Shown here in pieces: positions 32,924 through 41,800 of a stretch of 64,000 nt of DNA (positions are counted from its first letter, which is position 1; the number at the start of each line of letters is the position of its first letter). Source of the stretch: a virus; the IMG/VR virus record IMGVR_UViG_3300025132_000021, positions 62,001 to 126,000 of that record. One strand, given 5' to 3'. The notes under the pieces were generated by a model, which was given only the letters and a program-made list of their open reading frames with translations, ran no database searches and had not been told where the DNA came from. The position numbers and the translations under genes were made by a program.

Positions 32924-34364
32924 GTCCCGAAAACAGCAAGACTTCTTGCGAATCAATGAACCTGAAATCTATGATAGATGGATGCGTCTTTATGGACCTT
33001 ATGAAGCCGACTCTGAATCTTGGCAAGGCATTTCTTTAGCAGGTAAAGTAGATGAAATCTCTGAAATGTTAGGAACTCGTAAGAAAAAAGCCGAAGGTGA
33101 CCCAAGTTGGATGAAAAATCCTGAAGAGAAAAGAAAAGTTTTCTTAAAACTTCAGAAACAAGATGGAGTCCCTCGTATTTGTGAAGTCTGCGAAGATGCC
33201 TACACAGGTTTGTATTACTACACAGAAGATAACGAAACTTTTGTAGTTTGTCGCCCGTGTGTTCAACAAGGAGAACAAGATTGGTCAGAACTATTTGGTG
33301 TTAAACCAGATTGGACAGGTGAACGAGGAGGTCGCACTCGTAATTTAGTAATGCGTAGTGATTATGATTATGTGCCTAAAGCAGATTGTTCTAATTGTGG
33401 AAAACCTGCTGACTTTGCAGTTTATTCTTTGCCCGTTGGTAGCCGATATTTCTGTCAAGAACGCTGTTATTCTGATTATGTAGGATTGCCACCAGAGCCA
33501 GAAGGTTATTATGGCTACACAGCCGAAGATGAACCCGAATGGGTAGTATCTTCTGAAGATATTCAAATCGGAGATAAAGTTAGAAGTTATGATTTTTGTT
33601 TTGGAGGTAAAACTTTACAACTTGATTCTTATGTAGAAGGATATGTTTTACAAATTGCCCCTGTTGAATGGTGTTCACCAACTTGTAATCATTATCATAT
33701 TCGCACCACTGCTCGCCTAATGGGTGGAAAAGTGCAAGAAGATTACGAAGATTATTACTTTCCAGTAGCCGATGCGAACCAAACCGTAGTTAGGCGTTTG
33801 CGAAGTATGAATGCTGAAGATACTCCAAAGCGTATATTTAGCCTAAGTAATCTATGTTGCTCTCGCTGTGGTAGGTATAGTTTTTGTAAAGAAACTTTCA
33901 AATGCTTGCGAGAAGATTGTGACTATGAAGAAGAACCAAGAGAAAGAGTAAGTAATGTGATTACTCTCAAAGGTAAAGTAGTAGATAAAGGACATGGAAC
34001 TATCACAGGATTTGAAGAAAATGATTTATGGGATGTCCATGATTCTGAAAATTGGGGTGGAGACCCAGAAGGACAATTAGCGAAAGCATTGGCTAAGGCT
34101 CGTGAAGATTCTAAAAAGCCTCGTCGTCCATTAAAAATAACTAAACTTCCGCACCGAGACCAAAAAACTTTGAAAGATTTTGAAGCCGAGACTGAAAAAG
34201 AAGTGGCTTTTGAAATGACTCGTAAAGATATTGCTTTAGTAAGTTTTGGTGCTATTCTGGGTGTGATTTCAGGAGTTGTTGGAGAAGTTTTAGCAGAGTT
34301 TTGGTTAGACCGCTACCGCAGAGACCCAGAATTAGTAGTTAGTGAAGAAAAACAGAACGCTTAA
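32913..34364 (+). CDS. Zinc-rich tail-anchored protein with phage-type N-terminal motif
   Basis: 483 residues, GTG start. Residues 1-27 (PFKSRKQQDFLRINEPEIYD) match a short N-terminal module common in phage and archaeal virus proteins (PFRS..QRRYL..N.PEIA..W). Three cysteine clusters follow: CEVC/CRPC, CSNCGK/CQERC, and CCSRCG/CLREDC. YEADS, YTAED, MNAED and FEAET tetrads punctuate the chain. A C-terminal helix (about 438-462) anchors it. Probably a modular virion protein. Confidence 0.76.
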   Translation: MPFKSRKQQDFLRINEPEIYDRWMRLYGPYEADSESWQGISLAGKVDEISEMLGTRKKKAEGDPSWMKNPEEKRKVFLKLQKQDGVPRICEVCEDAYTGLYYYTEDNETFVVCRPCVQQGEQDWSELFGVKPDWTGERGGRTRNLVMRSDYDYVPKADCSNCGKPADFAVYSLPVGSRYFCQERCYSDYVGLPPEPEGYYGYTAEDEPEWVVSSEDIQIGDKVRSYDFCFGGKTLQLDSYVEGYVLQIAPVEWCSPTCNHYHIRTTARLMGGKVQEDYEDYYFPVADANQTVVRRLRSMNAEDTPKRIFSLSNLCCSRCGRYSFCKETFKCLREDCDYEEEPRERVSNVITLKGKVVDKGHGTITGFEENDLWDVHDSENWGGDPEGQLAKALAKAREDSKKPRRPLKITKLPHRDQKTLKDFEAETEKEVAFEMTRKDIALVSFGAILGVISGVVGEVLAEFWLDRYRRDPELVVSEEKQNA

Positions 34365-34368
34365 GTAG
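34359..34368 (+). promoter_or_regulatory. TATA-type promoter overlapping upstream stop codon
   Basis: GCTTAAGTAGG; TATA-equivalent base 30 nt before the ATG at 34390, which is therefore preferred over the in-frame GTG at 34369. Confidence 0.75.
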
Positions 34369-34389
34369 GTGCGTGCTTTTATTCTGCTT

Positions 34390-34860
34390 ATGGATGCCGA
34401 TAGTTTCTGGAAGGGTTATTTGATGGCTCGTCGGGAAAGATTTGCACAAGAAAAGCGTGCTTTAATTGGTGGCGAATACAATTCTAATACCAAGTATTGG
34501 GATGGCATGATTGAACAAGAATGGCTTATTTTCAAAGATAGATTGTCTACGGGGTTTGATGTTTCCAAAGATGTTAAAGCCCAATTAGGATTAGATTTTT
34601 TCACTCTTGATGAAATCCACTCACCTGTCTCTGGAACTTACACTTTAGAATCAGGTGAAACTTTGCCGTTTTATGCTTATGAAGATTATGTGATGTTAAG
34701 TAATCAAGGTATTTTCCGAGAAGAAGATTTTATTTTAGACCGTGAACGCCGTTGGCAACCCAAAGTTGAAAAACTTTTAGCCAAGTCAGGTTATCAACGA
34801 GTAGATGTTATTTGGGACGGAGGTGTGTCGTATCTTAGATTCTGCAAAAGAACAGACTAA
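34390..34860 (+). CDS. Hypothetical soluble protein
   Basis: 156 residues from the promoter-supported ATG. Aromatic and Arg/Glu-rich, no membrane helix and no recognised motif. It overlaps the start of the next gene by 56 bases in another frame. Confidence 0.7.
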   Translation: MDADSFWKGYLMARRERFAQEKRALIGGEYNSNTKYWDGMIEQEWLIFKDRLSTGFDVSKDVKAQLGLDFFTLDEIHSPVSGTYTLESGETLPFYAYEDYVMLSNQGIFREEDFILDRERRWQPKVEKLLAKSGYQRVDVIWDGGVSYLRFCKRTD

Positions 34861-35359
34861 ATGGGAAAAAGTTTCTGAACAAGAGTTCATCACTGTTCGG
34901 ATTATGATTAAGATTATTGTTTCTTTATCATTAGTGATTCAGATTCCATTTATTGCTATGGCCGAAATGTGGAATGTAGCACCCTTTAGTTTTGAATGGT
35001 GGATGATGCAATTTTTCGGATTTGTTATGGCAACCAACTTGGGTGCTGTGATTTTGGCTATGATTGCTCAAGATTCTGCTACTAAAATTGGGGCGATACA
35101 ATCTACTGCATTTACGGCTGAGTTTATGGAAGGTGTAGAAACTTTAACTAAAATAATGACTGTTTTTAATGAAACTGCGTCCGAAGAAAATGAATCTTTA
35201 GATGCTCAAATTGAAGAGTTTGCACCCGCATTCTACCGATTGGGACTACAATACTTGCGAACTCATGCCCTTCCTTCGGAAGAACCACCCACTCTTGATG
35301 AGTTGGGTATCGCCGCCGCCGATTTCCAGTGTGAAGATGAAGAACTCTTTGAAGCATAA
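34805..35359 (+). CDS. Two-helix membrane protein with acidic tail
   Basis: 184 residues if begun at the ATG at 34805, but a GTG at 34823 or the ATG at 34904 is possible. Two hydrophobic helices (about 36-52 and 66-87), then FTAEFM and an acidic helical C-terminus. The 56-base overlap with the upstream gene favours a later start. Confidence 0.68.
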   Translation: MLFGTEVCRILDSAKEQTKWEKVSEQEFITVRIMIKIIVSLSLVIQIPFIAMAEMWNVAPFSFEWWMMQFFGFVMATNLGAVILAMIAQDSATKIGAIQSTAFTAEFMEGVETLTKIMTVFNETASEENESLDAQIEEFAPAFYRLGLQYLRTHALPSEEPPTLDELGIAAADFQCEDEELFEA

Positions 35360-35368
35360 TGCCATAAC

Positions 35369-35378
35369 ACTTAAATAG
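35369..35378 (+). promoter_or_regulatory. TATA-type promoter
   Basis: ACTTAAATAG 33 nt before the ATG at 35403, with an AAAAGGAG site in the short leader. Confidence 0.6.
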
Positions 35379-35402
35379 TAAAAACCCACAAAAAGGAGTA
35401 AT

Positions 35403-35771
35403 ATGAACCGTCTTGTTAATTGGTATTTTTACATAGTCATCTTGTTATTATCTTCATGTGTCTATTACACTTATTTGGTAATGCAAGTAGGTTCTATGAA
35501 TCCCCAAGTAATACGAGCCGAAATACTTAAAGATAGCACTTCATTAGGCGCATGGGCATTTTTGTTAGATATTATCTTTTTGTTTTTGATTGGAGTATTC
35601 ATTAAAAAACGCATGGTAAAAAGAAAAGAAACTAAATGGATGTCGGCGTTTGACGGACAATCTCAACTTATTATGGACTTAGAACCACTTCCAGTCCCGC
35701 ATTTACCTCCACCACCTCCCACACCAGAACAAATGGAATTGTTAGGCATACTTAAAGATGAGAACCTTTAA
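35403..35771 (+). CDS. Two-helix membrane protein with Pro-rich tail
   Basis: 122 residues: helices at about 8-27 and 48-66, then KKRMVKRKE and a polyproline C-terminus (PHLPPPPPTP). Positive-inside logic places both termini on the same side. The stop is embedded in the following promoter. Confidence 0.74.
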   Translation: MNRLVNWYFYIVILLLSSCVYYTYLVMQVGSMNPQVIRAEILKDSTSLGAWAFLLDIIFLFLIGVFIKKRMVKRKETKWMSAFDGQSQLIMDLEPLPVPHLPPPPPTPEQMELLGILKDENL

Positions 35772-35775
35772 GTAT
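35766..35775 (+). promoter_or_regulatory. TATA-type promoter overlapping upstream stop codon
   Basis: ACCTTTAAGTATCAG, first T 30 nt before the ATG at 35797. Confidence 0.83.
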
Positions 35776-35796
35776 CAGAACCAACCTATCTGAAGT

Positions 35797-36276
35797 ATGG
35801 CAAATCAAGACCCTCAACCAGAAGTCTACACAACCAGTCACCAATTCGCTGGTGCTGCTCTATCTGGAACTTCAAATGTAATCTCAATTTTTACCAACCA
35901 AGCAAACAACGAAGAAGTCCGTTTGTATGCTATTGGAATTGAAATGTTGGATGCTACCACTGGTTCGCCTTTAGCGGCAGACCTTGATTATTCCGTATCT
36001 ATTCAAGTAGGTCCAAACAATGTTCCTTCTAACGCTTTCAGCGCAGGATTTATCAACAGCAAGAACGACCGCACTTTGGCTTTTAGTAGCCCAATTCTTT
36101 GTTTGTTCCAGCAACCACTTCAAGTAACCGTTACTACCAACCAAGCCGTTGCAGCCAACGGAAGCATTATCAAAGTAACACTCATTGGAGAACTTGCTAT
36201 CCAAAAGATTGCAGTTCACGCTGGCAACTGGGAACATCAGATGAACTCTATGGGACCACAATCTCGCCAACGCTAA
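35797..36276 (+). CDS. All-beta protein, possible minor capsid or penton-type protein
   Basis: 159 residues, almost entirely beta-strand-prone (VISIF, VRLYAIGIEML, YSVSIQVG, LQVTVTT, IIKVTLIGELAI), consistent with a single jelly roll. It opens the exterior-module gene run that continues with the second capsid-like pair, Pro-rich spike candidate and fibre, so a vertex or minor capsid protein is plausible. No sequence motif shared with the four YEW proteins was seen. Confidence 0.65.
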   Translation: MANQDPQPEVYTTSHQFAGAALSGTSNVISIFTNQANNEEVRLYAIGIEMLDATTGSPLAADLDYSVSIQVGPNNVPSNAFSAGFINSKNDRTLAFSSPILCLFQQPLQVTVTTNQAVAANGSIIKVTLIGELAIQKIAVHAGNWEHQMNSMGPQSRQR

Positions 36277-36288
36277 GTAGATGGAATG

Positions 36289-36298
36289 CTTTAAGTAG
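36289..36298 (+). promoter_or_regulatory. TATA-type promoter for the second capsid-like pair
   Basis: GCTTTAAGTAGCAG, first T 30 nt before the ATG at 36320. Confidence 0.83.
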
Positions 36299-36319
36299 CA
36301 GACCCGTCATATTACGACT

Positions 36320-37027
36320 ATGAGCATTCGTCGTCAAGCCTATGAGTGGCGAAACATTGTTCAGGGTTCTACTGCTATTGTCAGTAATTCTGGACATCCT
36401 ATTTTGAATTACGCTGGTGATACCTCCGTAATAGGCAGAGCAATTGAGATTCCGCCATTCGTTCCTTATGATATTATGGTCGGAGGCATCGGAAACAACT
36501 TAGAAGAACCAGCCATGCTTAGAGCGCATCAATTGATTGTAATAGACCACATGGGTAGTTATCCTGCTTCAGCAGGTCTAAACATTCGTATTGGCACAAC
36601 TCGTTATTTTCAAAATCCAGACGGTATTCCTGATATTGGAATGCCCTCATCGGCTATGCCTTTTCAACCAATTACTATTTCGGTTGGTGAATCCAAGTTA
36701 GGATTTTTTGAAGAAATCACTCCTCCTGTCTATGTCTTACCCGGTCAAACATGGGGTATTGAGTTCACTTCTTTTGAAACTTTGAACTCTGGAAGTCCAG
36801 TTCCTACATCAGACACCCAAATTGCCAGAGCCTATGTGCGTTATTTACTGATTGATGGTCCTGACCAACTAATTGCTATGAAACTTTTACAACAAAACAT
36901 TCCTATCAGTCCAGAAAACATTCAGTGGTATAAGCAAAACTTAATTCGCAACCGACTTCGTGCTGATTTGGGAATGGAAGAAATGCTGGAAGAACGCCTC
37001 CGTGATAAAGAAAGGAGGTTGATTTGA
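36320..37027 (+). CDS. Capsid-like protein 3
   Basis: 235 residues, N-terminus MSIRRQAYEW. Shares with proteins 1 and 2 the MVGGIGNN, LIVIDH, RIGTTRYFQNPDG, PPVYVLPGQTWGI strand and the C-terminal LIDGPDQLIAMKLLQ and IQWYKQNL motifs; the C-terminus is more basic. It is leaderless rather than having a long leader, suggesting lower expression than the 19469 pair. Possibly a minor capsomer or vertex component. Confidence 0.72.
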   Translation: MSIRRQAYEWRNIVQGSTAIVSNSGHPILNYAGDTSVIGRAIEIPPFVPYDIMVGGIGNNLEEPAMLRAHQLIVIDHMGSYPASAGLNIRIGTTRYFQNPDGIPDIGMPSSAMPFQPITISVGESKLGFFEEITPPVYVLPGQTWGIEFTSFETLNSGSPVPTSDTQIARAYVRYLLIDGPDQLIAMKLLQQNIPISPENIQWYKQNLIRNRLRADLGMEEMLEERLRDKERRLI

Positions 37028-37794
37028 TGGCAATTACTTATCAAAACTATGAATGGACACTGGCAGGCCAAAGTTCTACGGGAGCAGCCAGACCCTCGGA
37101 TTTTCCACCTGCTGGTGTAGAAACTTCTATCTTTGTAGGTGGTTTTGGAAATAACATTGAGATTCCACCATTTGTCAATGAAGACCAATTTGTAGTAATT
37201 GAAAAGTTTGGTAGCACAGGAGGTGTATTAGCAAATATCCGAGTAACAGGAGATGGAACACATAGATTAACAAACTTTGTTCCCAATGGTTTCATTCAAA
37301 TTGTTATCAATTCAACTGGATATTATCAAGACCCACAAAACACATGGCAACATGGAATTAGTGGTGATGCAGCCCCTTATCCATTCGGAACTACTGATAT
37401 TCCACCCAGTTATGTGTTAGACCCTCCTGTTTATGTGCTTCCAGAGCAAACATGGGATATTCGCTACACCATGATGAATAATCTACCAGAGTTTATTCAA
37501 GCATACAATGTAACTAACACGCCAAATACTCTTAAGATTCCTCCAACCACTCAAATTGCCAAATGTCATGTGCAATATCATTTATTTGATGGACCAGATG
37601 CTTTAATTTGTCATCAACTTTTAGAATTGGGTATTCCTATCAATGTCGCTACGGTAGAGTGGTATCGTAGAATCTTGCTTAAAAGTCGTGGTTTGGACAC
37701 ATCTACATGGGAACATTACTTGGAAGTTTCTCAAGCCTTCCGAGACAAAGAAAAAAAGTATGAAGAACTCTATGGTCGCCAAAGAAAGGCATAA
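37027..37794 (+). CDS. Capsid-like protein 4
   Basis: 255 residues from the ATG at 37027 (shares a base with the preceding TGA; GGAGG 8 bases upstream). N-terminus MAITYQNYEW; FVGGFGNNIEIPP, FVVIEKF, VINSTGYYQDP, DPPVYVLPEQTWDI, HLFDGPDALI and VEWYRRIL align it with the other three. It is longer in the loop around residues 60-85. The pairing 3+4 mirrors 1+2, so the whole two-gene cassette may have been duplicated. Confidence 0.72.
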   Translation: MAITYQNYEWTLAGQSSTGAARPSDFPPAGVETSIFVGGFGNNIEIPPFVNEDQFVVIEKFGSTGGVLANIRVTGDGTHRLTNFVPNGFIQIVINSTGYYQDPQNTWQHGISGDAAPYPFGTTDIPPSYVLDPPVYVLPEQTWDIRYTMMNNLPEFIQAYNVTNTPNTLKIPPTTQIAKCHVQYHLFDGPDALICHQLLELGIPINVATVEWYRRILLKSRGLDTSTWEHYLEVSQAFRDKEKKYEELYGRQRKA

Positions 37795-37795
37795 A

Positions 37796-37805
37796 CTTTA
37801 AGTAG
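37796..37805 (+). promoter_or_regulatory. TATA-type promoter
   Basis: AACTTTAAGTAGTCGGAGG, first T 30 nt before the ATG at 37827. Confidence 0.83.
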
Positions 37806-37826
37806 TCGGAGGAGGTAAGGATAAGT

Positions 37827-38786
37827 ATGTCAGGCTCGTATGGAGAAGATATTAGGGATGTTAAGCGTCCTTATCGTAAGAAAGCCTTCCAAACAGGTTA
37901 TTCACAAAAAGGTTCTGCTGTTTCCAGCACACCGTTGCCACAGCACACCTATTCAACTACTACTACGCAACAAACTGAAGCCCAGAGACCGGGAGTAGAC
38001 CCTCACACCTTTCGTCGTGCCGTCAGGCCAACCCCTGAATCTTTGGACGGAGGCACAGCAATTGCTGGTGCGTTTTATCCGTGGCATACATCACCTAAGC
38101 CAGAATCGGCTAACTTGGTTCAAAGACAAAAAGTAGATTTGAATGCTACACCCCTTCCTCAAAACAATTATATTGATGCCGTAGTTATCAATGTATCAGA
38201 TGGTTCAATAGGAACTACCTCTTGGGTCGCTGGAGTGCCAACACCCACTCCATTTACAGGAGTAGCACCAGCACCACAAATCGCTCAAAATGCAGGTTTA
38301 ATTACGAATACGCCCGGTGCGCCCAGTTCAACTACACAGGCTAAAACTGTGTCTGCTTCTACTAATCCTAACTCTCCACAAGCCACAGGAGGAACAACAT
38401 TTGTTCCACAAGGAGTTCCCGCAGGACCAGCACCCCAAGTGAATGCTTTGATTACACCCGGTTCTAACCAAGAGATTTACCGAGTTTCTACATTTGGACA
38501 CTCCGAAACCGCAGCAGGAACAGCAGGAGTCACTTATCAAATCTGGGTAGATGGTTCATTGTTTATGGAATGGTCTGACTATCAATGGTCGCCTATTACT
38601 CCTCGTTCCTACCAATGGTTCTTTGATAATCCTATCGTAGTTCAACAACAAATTGTCTATCGTGTTATTAACGAAACTTCGGGTGCAATTAGCGCAGCAG
38701 GAGAAGTTGCTGAAGCCGCCTTTGCAGGTTGGACTGAACAACGCTTCGGATACAACGATGTTGGATACACACAACTTCAATCTTGA
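37827..38786 (+). CDS. Pro/Thr-rich protein with C-terminal beta domain, spike or penton candidate
   Basis: 319 residues. Residues 1-205 are low-complexity Pro/Thr/Ser/Gln, probably extended. The last 115 residues are strand-rich (EIYRVSTFGHS, VTYQIWVDGSLFMEW, PIVVQQQIVYRVI), compatible with a jelly-roll or receptor-type domain. The position between the capsid-like pair and the fibre gene suggests a vertex-to-fibre connector. No family is assigned. Confidence 0.68.
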   Translation: MSGSYGEDIRDVKRPYRKKAFQTGYSQKGSAVSSTPLPQHTYSTTTTQQTEAQRPGVDPHTFRRAVRPTPESLDGGTAIAGAFYPWHTSPKPESANLVQRQKVDLNATPLPQNNYIDAVVINVSDGSIGTTSWVAGVPTPTPFTGVAPAPQIAQNAGLITNTPGAPSSTTQAKTVSASTNPNSPQATGGTTFVPQGVPAGPAPQVNALITPGSNQEIYRVSTFGHSETAAGTAGVTYQIWVDGSLFMEWSDYQWSPITPRSYQWFFDNPIVVQQQIVYRVINETSGAISAAGEVAEAAFAGWTEQRFGYNDVGYTQLQS

Positions 38787-38790
38787 TAAA

Positions 38791-38800
38791 CTTTAAGTAG
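38791..38800 (+). promoter_or_regulatory. TATA-type promoter
   Basis: AACTTTAAGTAGTTG, first T 30 nt before the ATG at 38822. Confidence 0.83.
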
Positions 38801-38821
38801 TTGTGCAACTAATGAAGGAAC

Positions 38822-41800
38822 ATGGCATCCTCTACGCCTCCAGAATATACGGGTTCAGACCGTGGTAGTGGTTTGCTTACGGTTACTGATGGCACAATTA
38901 TTGGTAACAACATTAACGAAATCGTAGTCTCACCGGGAACTTTAGGAGTTACGGGACAAACAGCCACAATAGCCACAGGCGGAGGTGGCGGTGGTGGTTC
39001 TGGAACAGTCACTTCTGTTAGCACTACTTTATCTGGCATTACTGTCAATAATTCTACTACGGCGGCTCAAATTGTGGGAACTTTAGGAGTTGCTTCAGGA
39101 GGAACAGGTGCAACTACATTAACCGATGGCGGAATCCTGTTGGGTTCTGGAACAGGGGTTATCACGGCTACGGCACAACCCGCTAATGGACAGTTGCTTA
39201 TTGGTTCATCAGGTTCAGACCCCGTATTAGCAAACTTAACTGAAGGCACGAACATTACTATTCAAAATACTCCCGGTGGTATTGAAATTGGAACTACGGC
39301 TGCCGCTTACGGCAATTGGACTGTAAAAGCAGGAGCCTCAACAGGTTTAGTAGCCTCTGGAGATGAAGTAGATTTTGTAGGTGGAACAGGTATAGCCACA
39401 CCTACACTAACAGGTGCGAGTCCCAACTTTGATGTCAATATCGCTGTGGATAGCACAGTTCTGACTGTTTCTCCAGCACCGAGCGCAAATCAACTTCCTT
39501 ATTTTAGTGGTGTGGGTGCAGGTATCAGCGCAGTAGGACCCCTTGCGAATGGAGAATTGTTGATTGGTAGCGGAGGTAGCGCACCAGTTCCCGCCGTTTT
39601 AACCGAAGGTGCAAACATTACTATTGCCGAAGGACCGGGAACAATTACCATTGGAACAACAGGACTCGGAACTATGAGTCAATGGGATATAGCAGCAACG
39701 GCTGGTGCTACCCAATCAGTTCAGAACGGACAAGAAGTGGAGTTCTTAGGAGATACAGCCCTTTTACCTACTGTTGCAGCAGGAGGCATAGACTATACTT
39801 TAACTTACAGTATTATCCCAACAGGTGACATACAATCCAGTTCAAATGTTCAATTTAAGTTCACTCAAGCAACTGATTCCACAGATGGACCTGAACTTAG
39901 ACTTCGCAAAACCAGAGGCAACACGGGTGCGCCTTCAGCCATTTCAGACGGAGATACTCTCGGTCGCATTACTGCCTATCCTTACACAAGCACAGTTCCC
40001 ACTTATGAATTATCTGGTGGATTAGGCTGGACAGCCAACGGCAACGCAGGAGATTCTCGGTATAGTGTTGATACTCAAGTTTCAAATGTTACTGCCATGC
40101 GATTTGGAACGACTAATGCAGGAAACTTTTACGCAGGTAATCTTACCGCAGCCACAGGATATGCTTTCCCACTCGTAGATGGTTCTGCTAATCAAACTTT
40201 AGTTACTGATGGTGGAGGAAACTTAAGTTTCGCTACCACAGGTTCAATCAGTAGCGGAGTTGCCACTCAAGTAGCCTTTTATTCCGCCACTAATACTTTA
40301 ACAGGTTCAAGTAAGTTCACATGGGACGACACAGCAGCAGCAGAACACTTAGAGATTCAATCAAGCAATCCGTTGCCAATGATTATTGCTACCTCATCTT
40401 CAGGAATTAACGGAGCCAGAATGGATTTAACCAGCACAGCCACAGCATTGGACAATCGTTCCGTAGGAATTATTGACTTTGCAGGACAGGATTCCGCAGG
40501 TAATTCAGATTATTATGTTATTGTTTCGGGCAAGTCTAAACTTACAACAAGTGGTTCAGAGCAAGGTTTATTGAGTTTCCAAGTAGCAGGAACTTCTGAC
40601 ACGGTGCAAGGATTCCCAGAAGTTATGACTTTAGATAACACAGGGGTTATTGTCAATCCGGGAACTTTAACTGAAATGGATTTCACAGTTGCCACAGCCA
40701 ATTTTGATACTGCTTTCCAAATAGATGCTTCTTTAGACGATATTGTTACCGCAGTTCCTTTCCGTAATGAAATTGAAATCAAAAAGATTGATGCAGGAAT
40801 CAATGTAGGACCAGACTTAAAACTTTATAGAGATTCTGCTTCACCTGCTGCTTCCGATATTTTAGGACAAGTTTTGTTTTCGGGCAACGATGATACATCA
40901 CCTACTCCTGTGAAGATAAATTATGCTTCAATTACTGGATTTATTACAGATGCTACCGCAGGGGCGCATGATGGTTCAATTGTATTCAACTGTGTGCGAA
41001 ACGGCACAAGTGCGCCCTATATGAACATTGGTAAGTTATCTGCTGGTGGTGTGCGAAGTGTTACTATTAACGAAAATCAATTAGACAATGATTTTATCGT
41101 GGCGACCACTGGGCAAGCCGAAGCCCTCAAGATTGATGGTTCAACCGATACTCTCTCATTGGCTGTTCCTATTAACAGTTATCAGGGTTCAACCCCTGCT
41201 AATGGTGAATTACTGATTGGAAACGGCTCGCAATTCACTAAAAACACTTTAACACAAGGGACAGGAATCACCATTACCCCCGGTGCAGGTTCTATTGAAA
41301 TTGCCGCTACAACATTGGGAACGGTCACAGAAGTAGGCTTGGCAGCCCCCGCCGCTTTCACGGTAAGTGGTTCACCAGTCACAGGTTCAGGAACTTTAAC
41401 TTTCGCTGGTGCTGGAAACGCAACTCAAGTAGTTCTGGGAAATGGAAACTTAGGAACAAAGTTTGAACAATTTACGGTTTCAGGCAATACAGGAACTCCT
41501 CAAGATATTACCACAGGCAACACCCTCAAGATTGATGGAACAGCAGCATCAGGAATTACCACCGAGGCTATTGCTACCGACACCTTAAGAGTAAGTTTAA
41601 CTACCACAGGAGTTACTGCTGCAACTTATGGTTCGGAATCAGTTGTCCCAGTTATTACCGTAGATGCACAGGGGCGCATCACCAGCGTAGTTGATACTAC
41701 TATCGCAGGATTTACTCTAACGGCTGATTCTGGTAGCAACCAAACAGTATCTATTGGCGAGACCATGGATATTGCTGGAGGAACAGCGATTAGCACAGTA

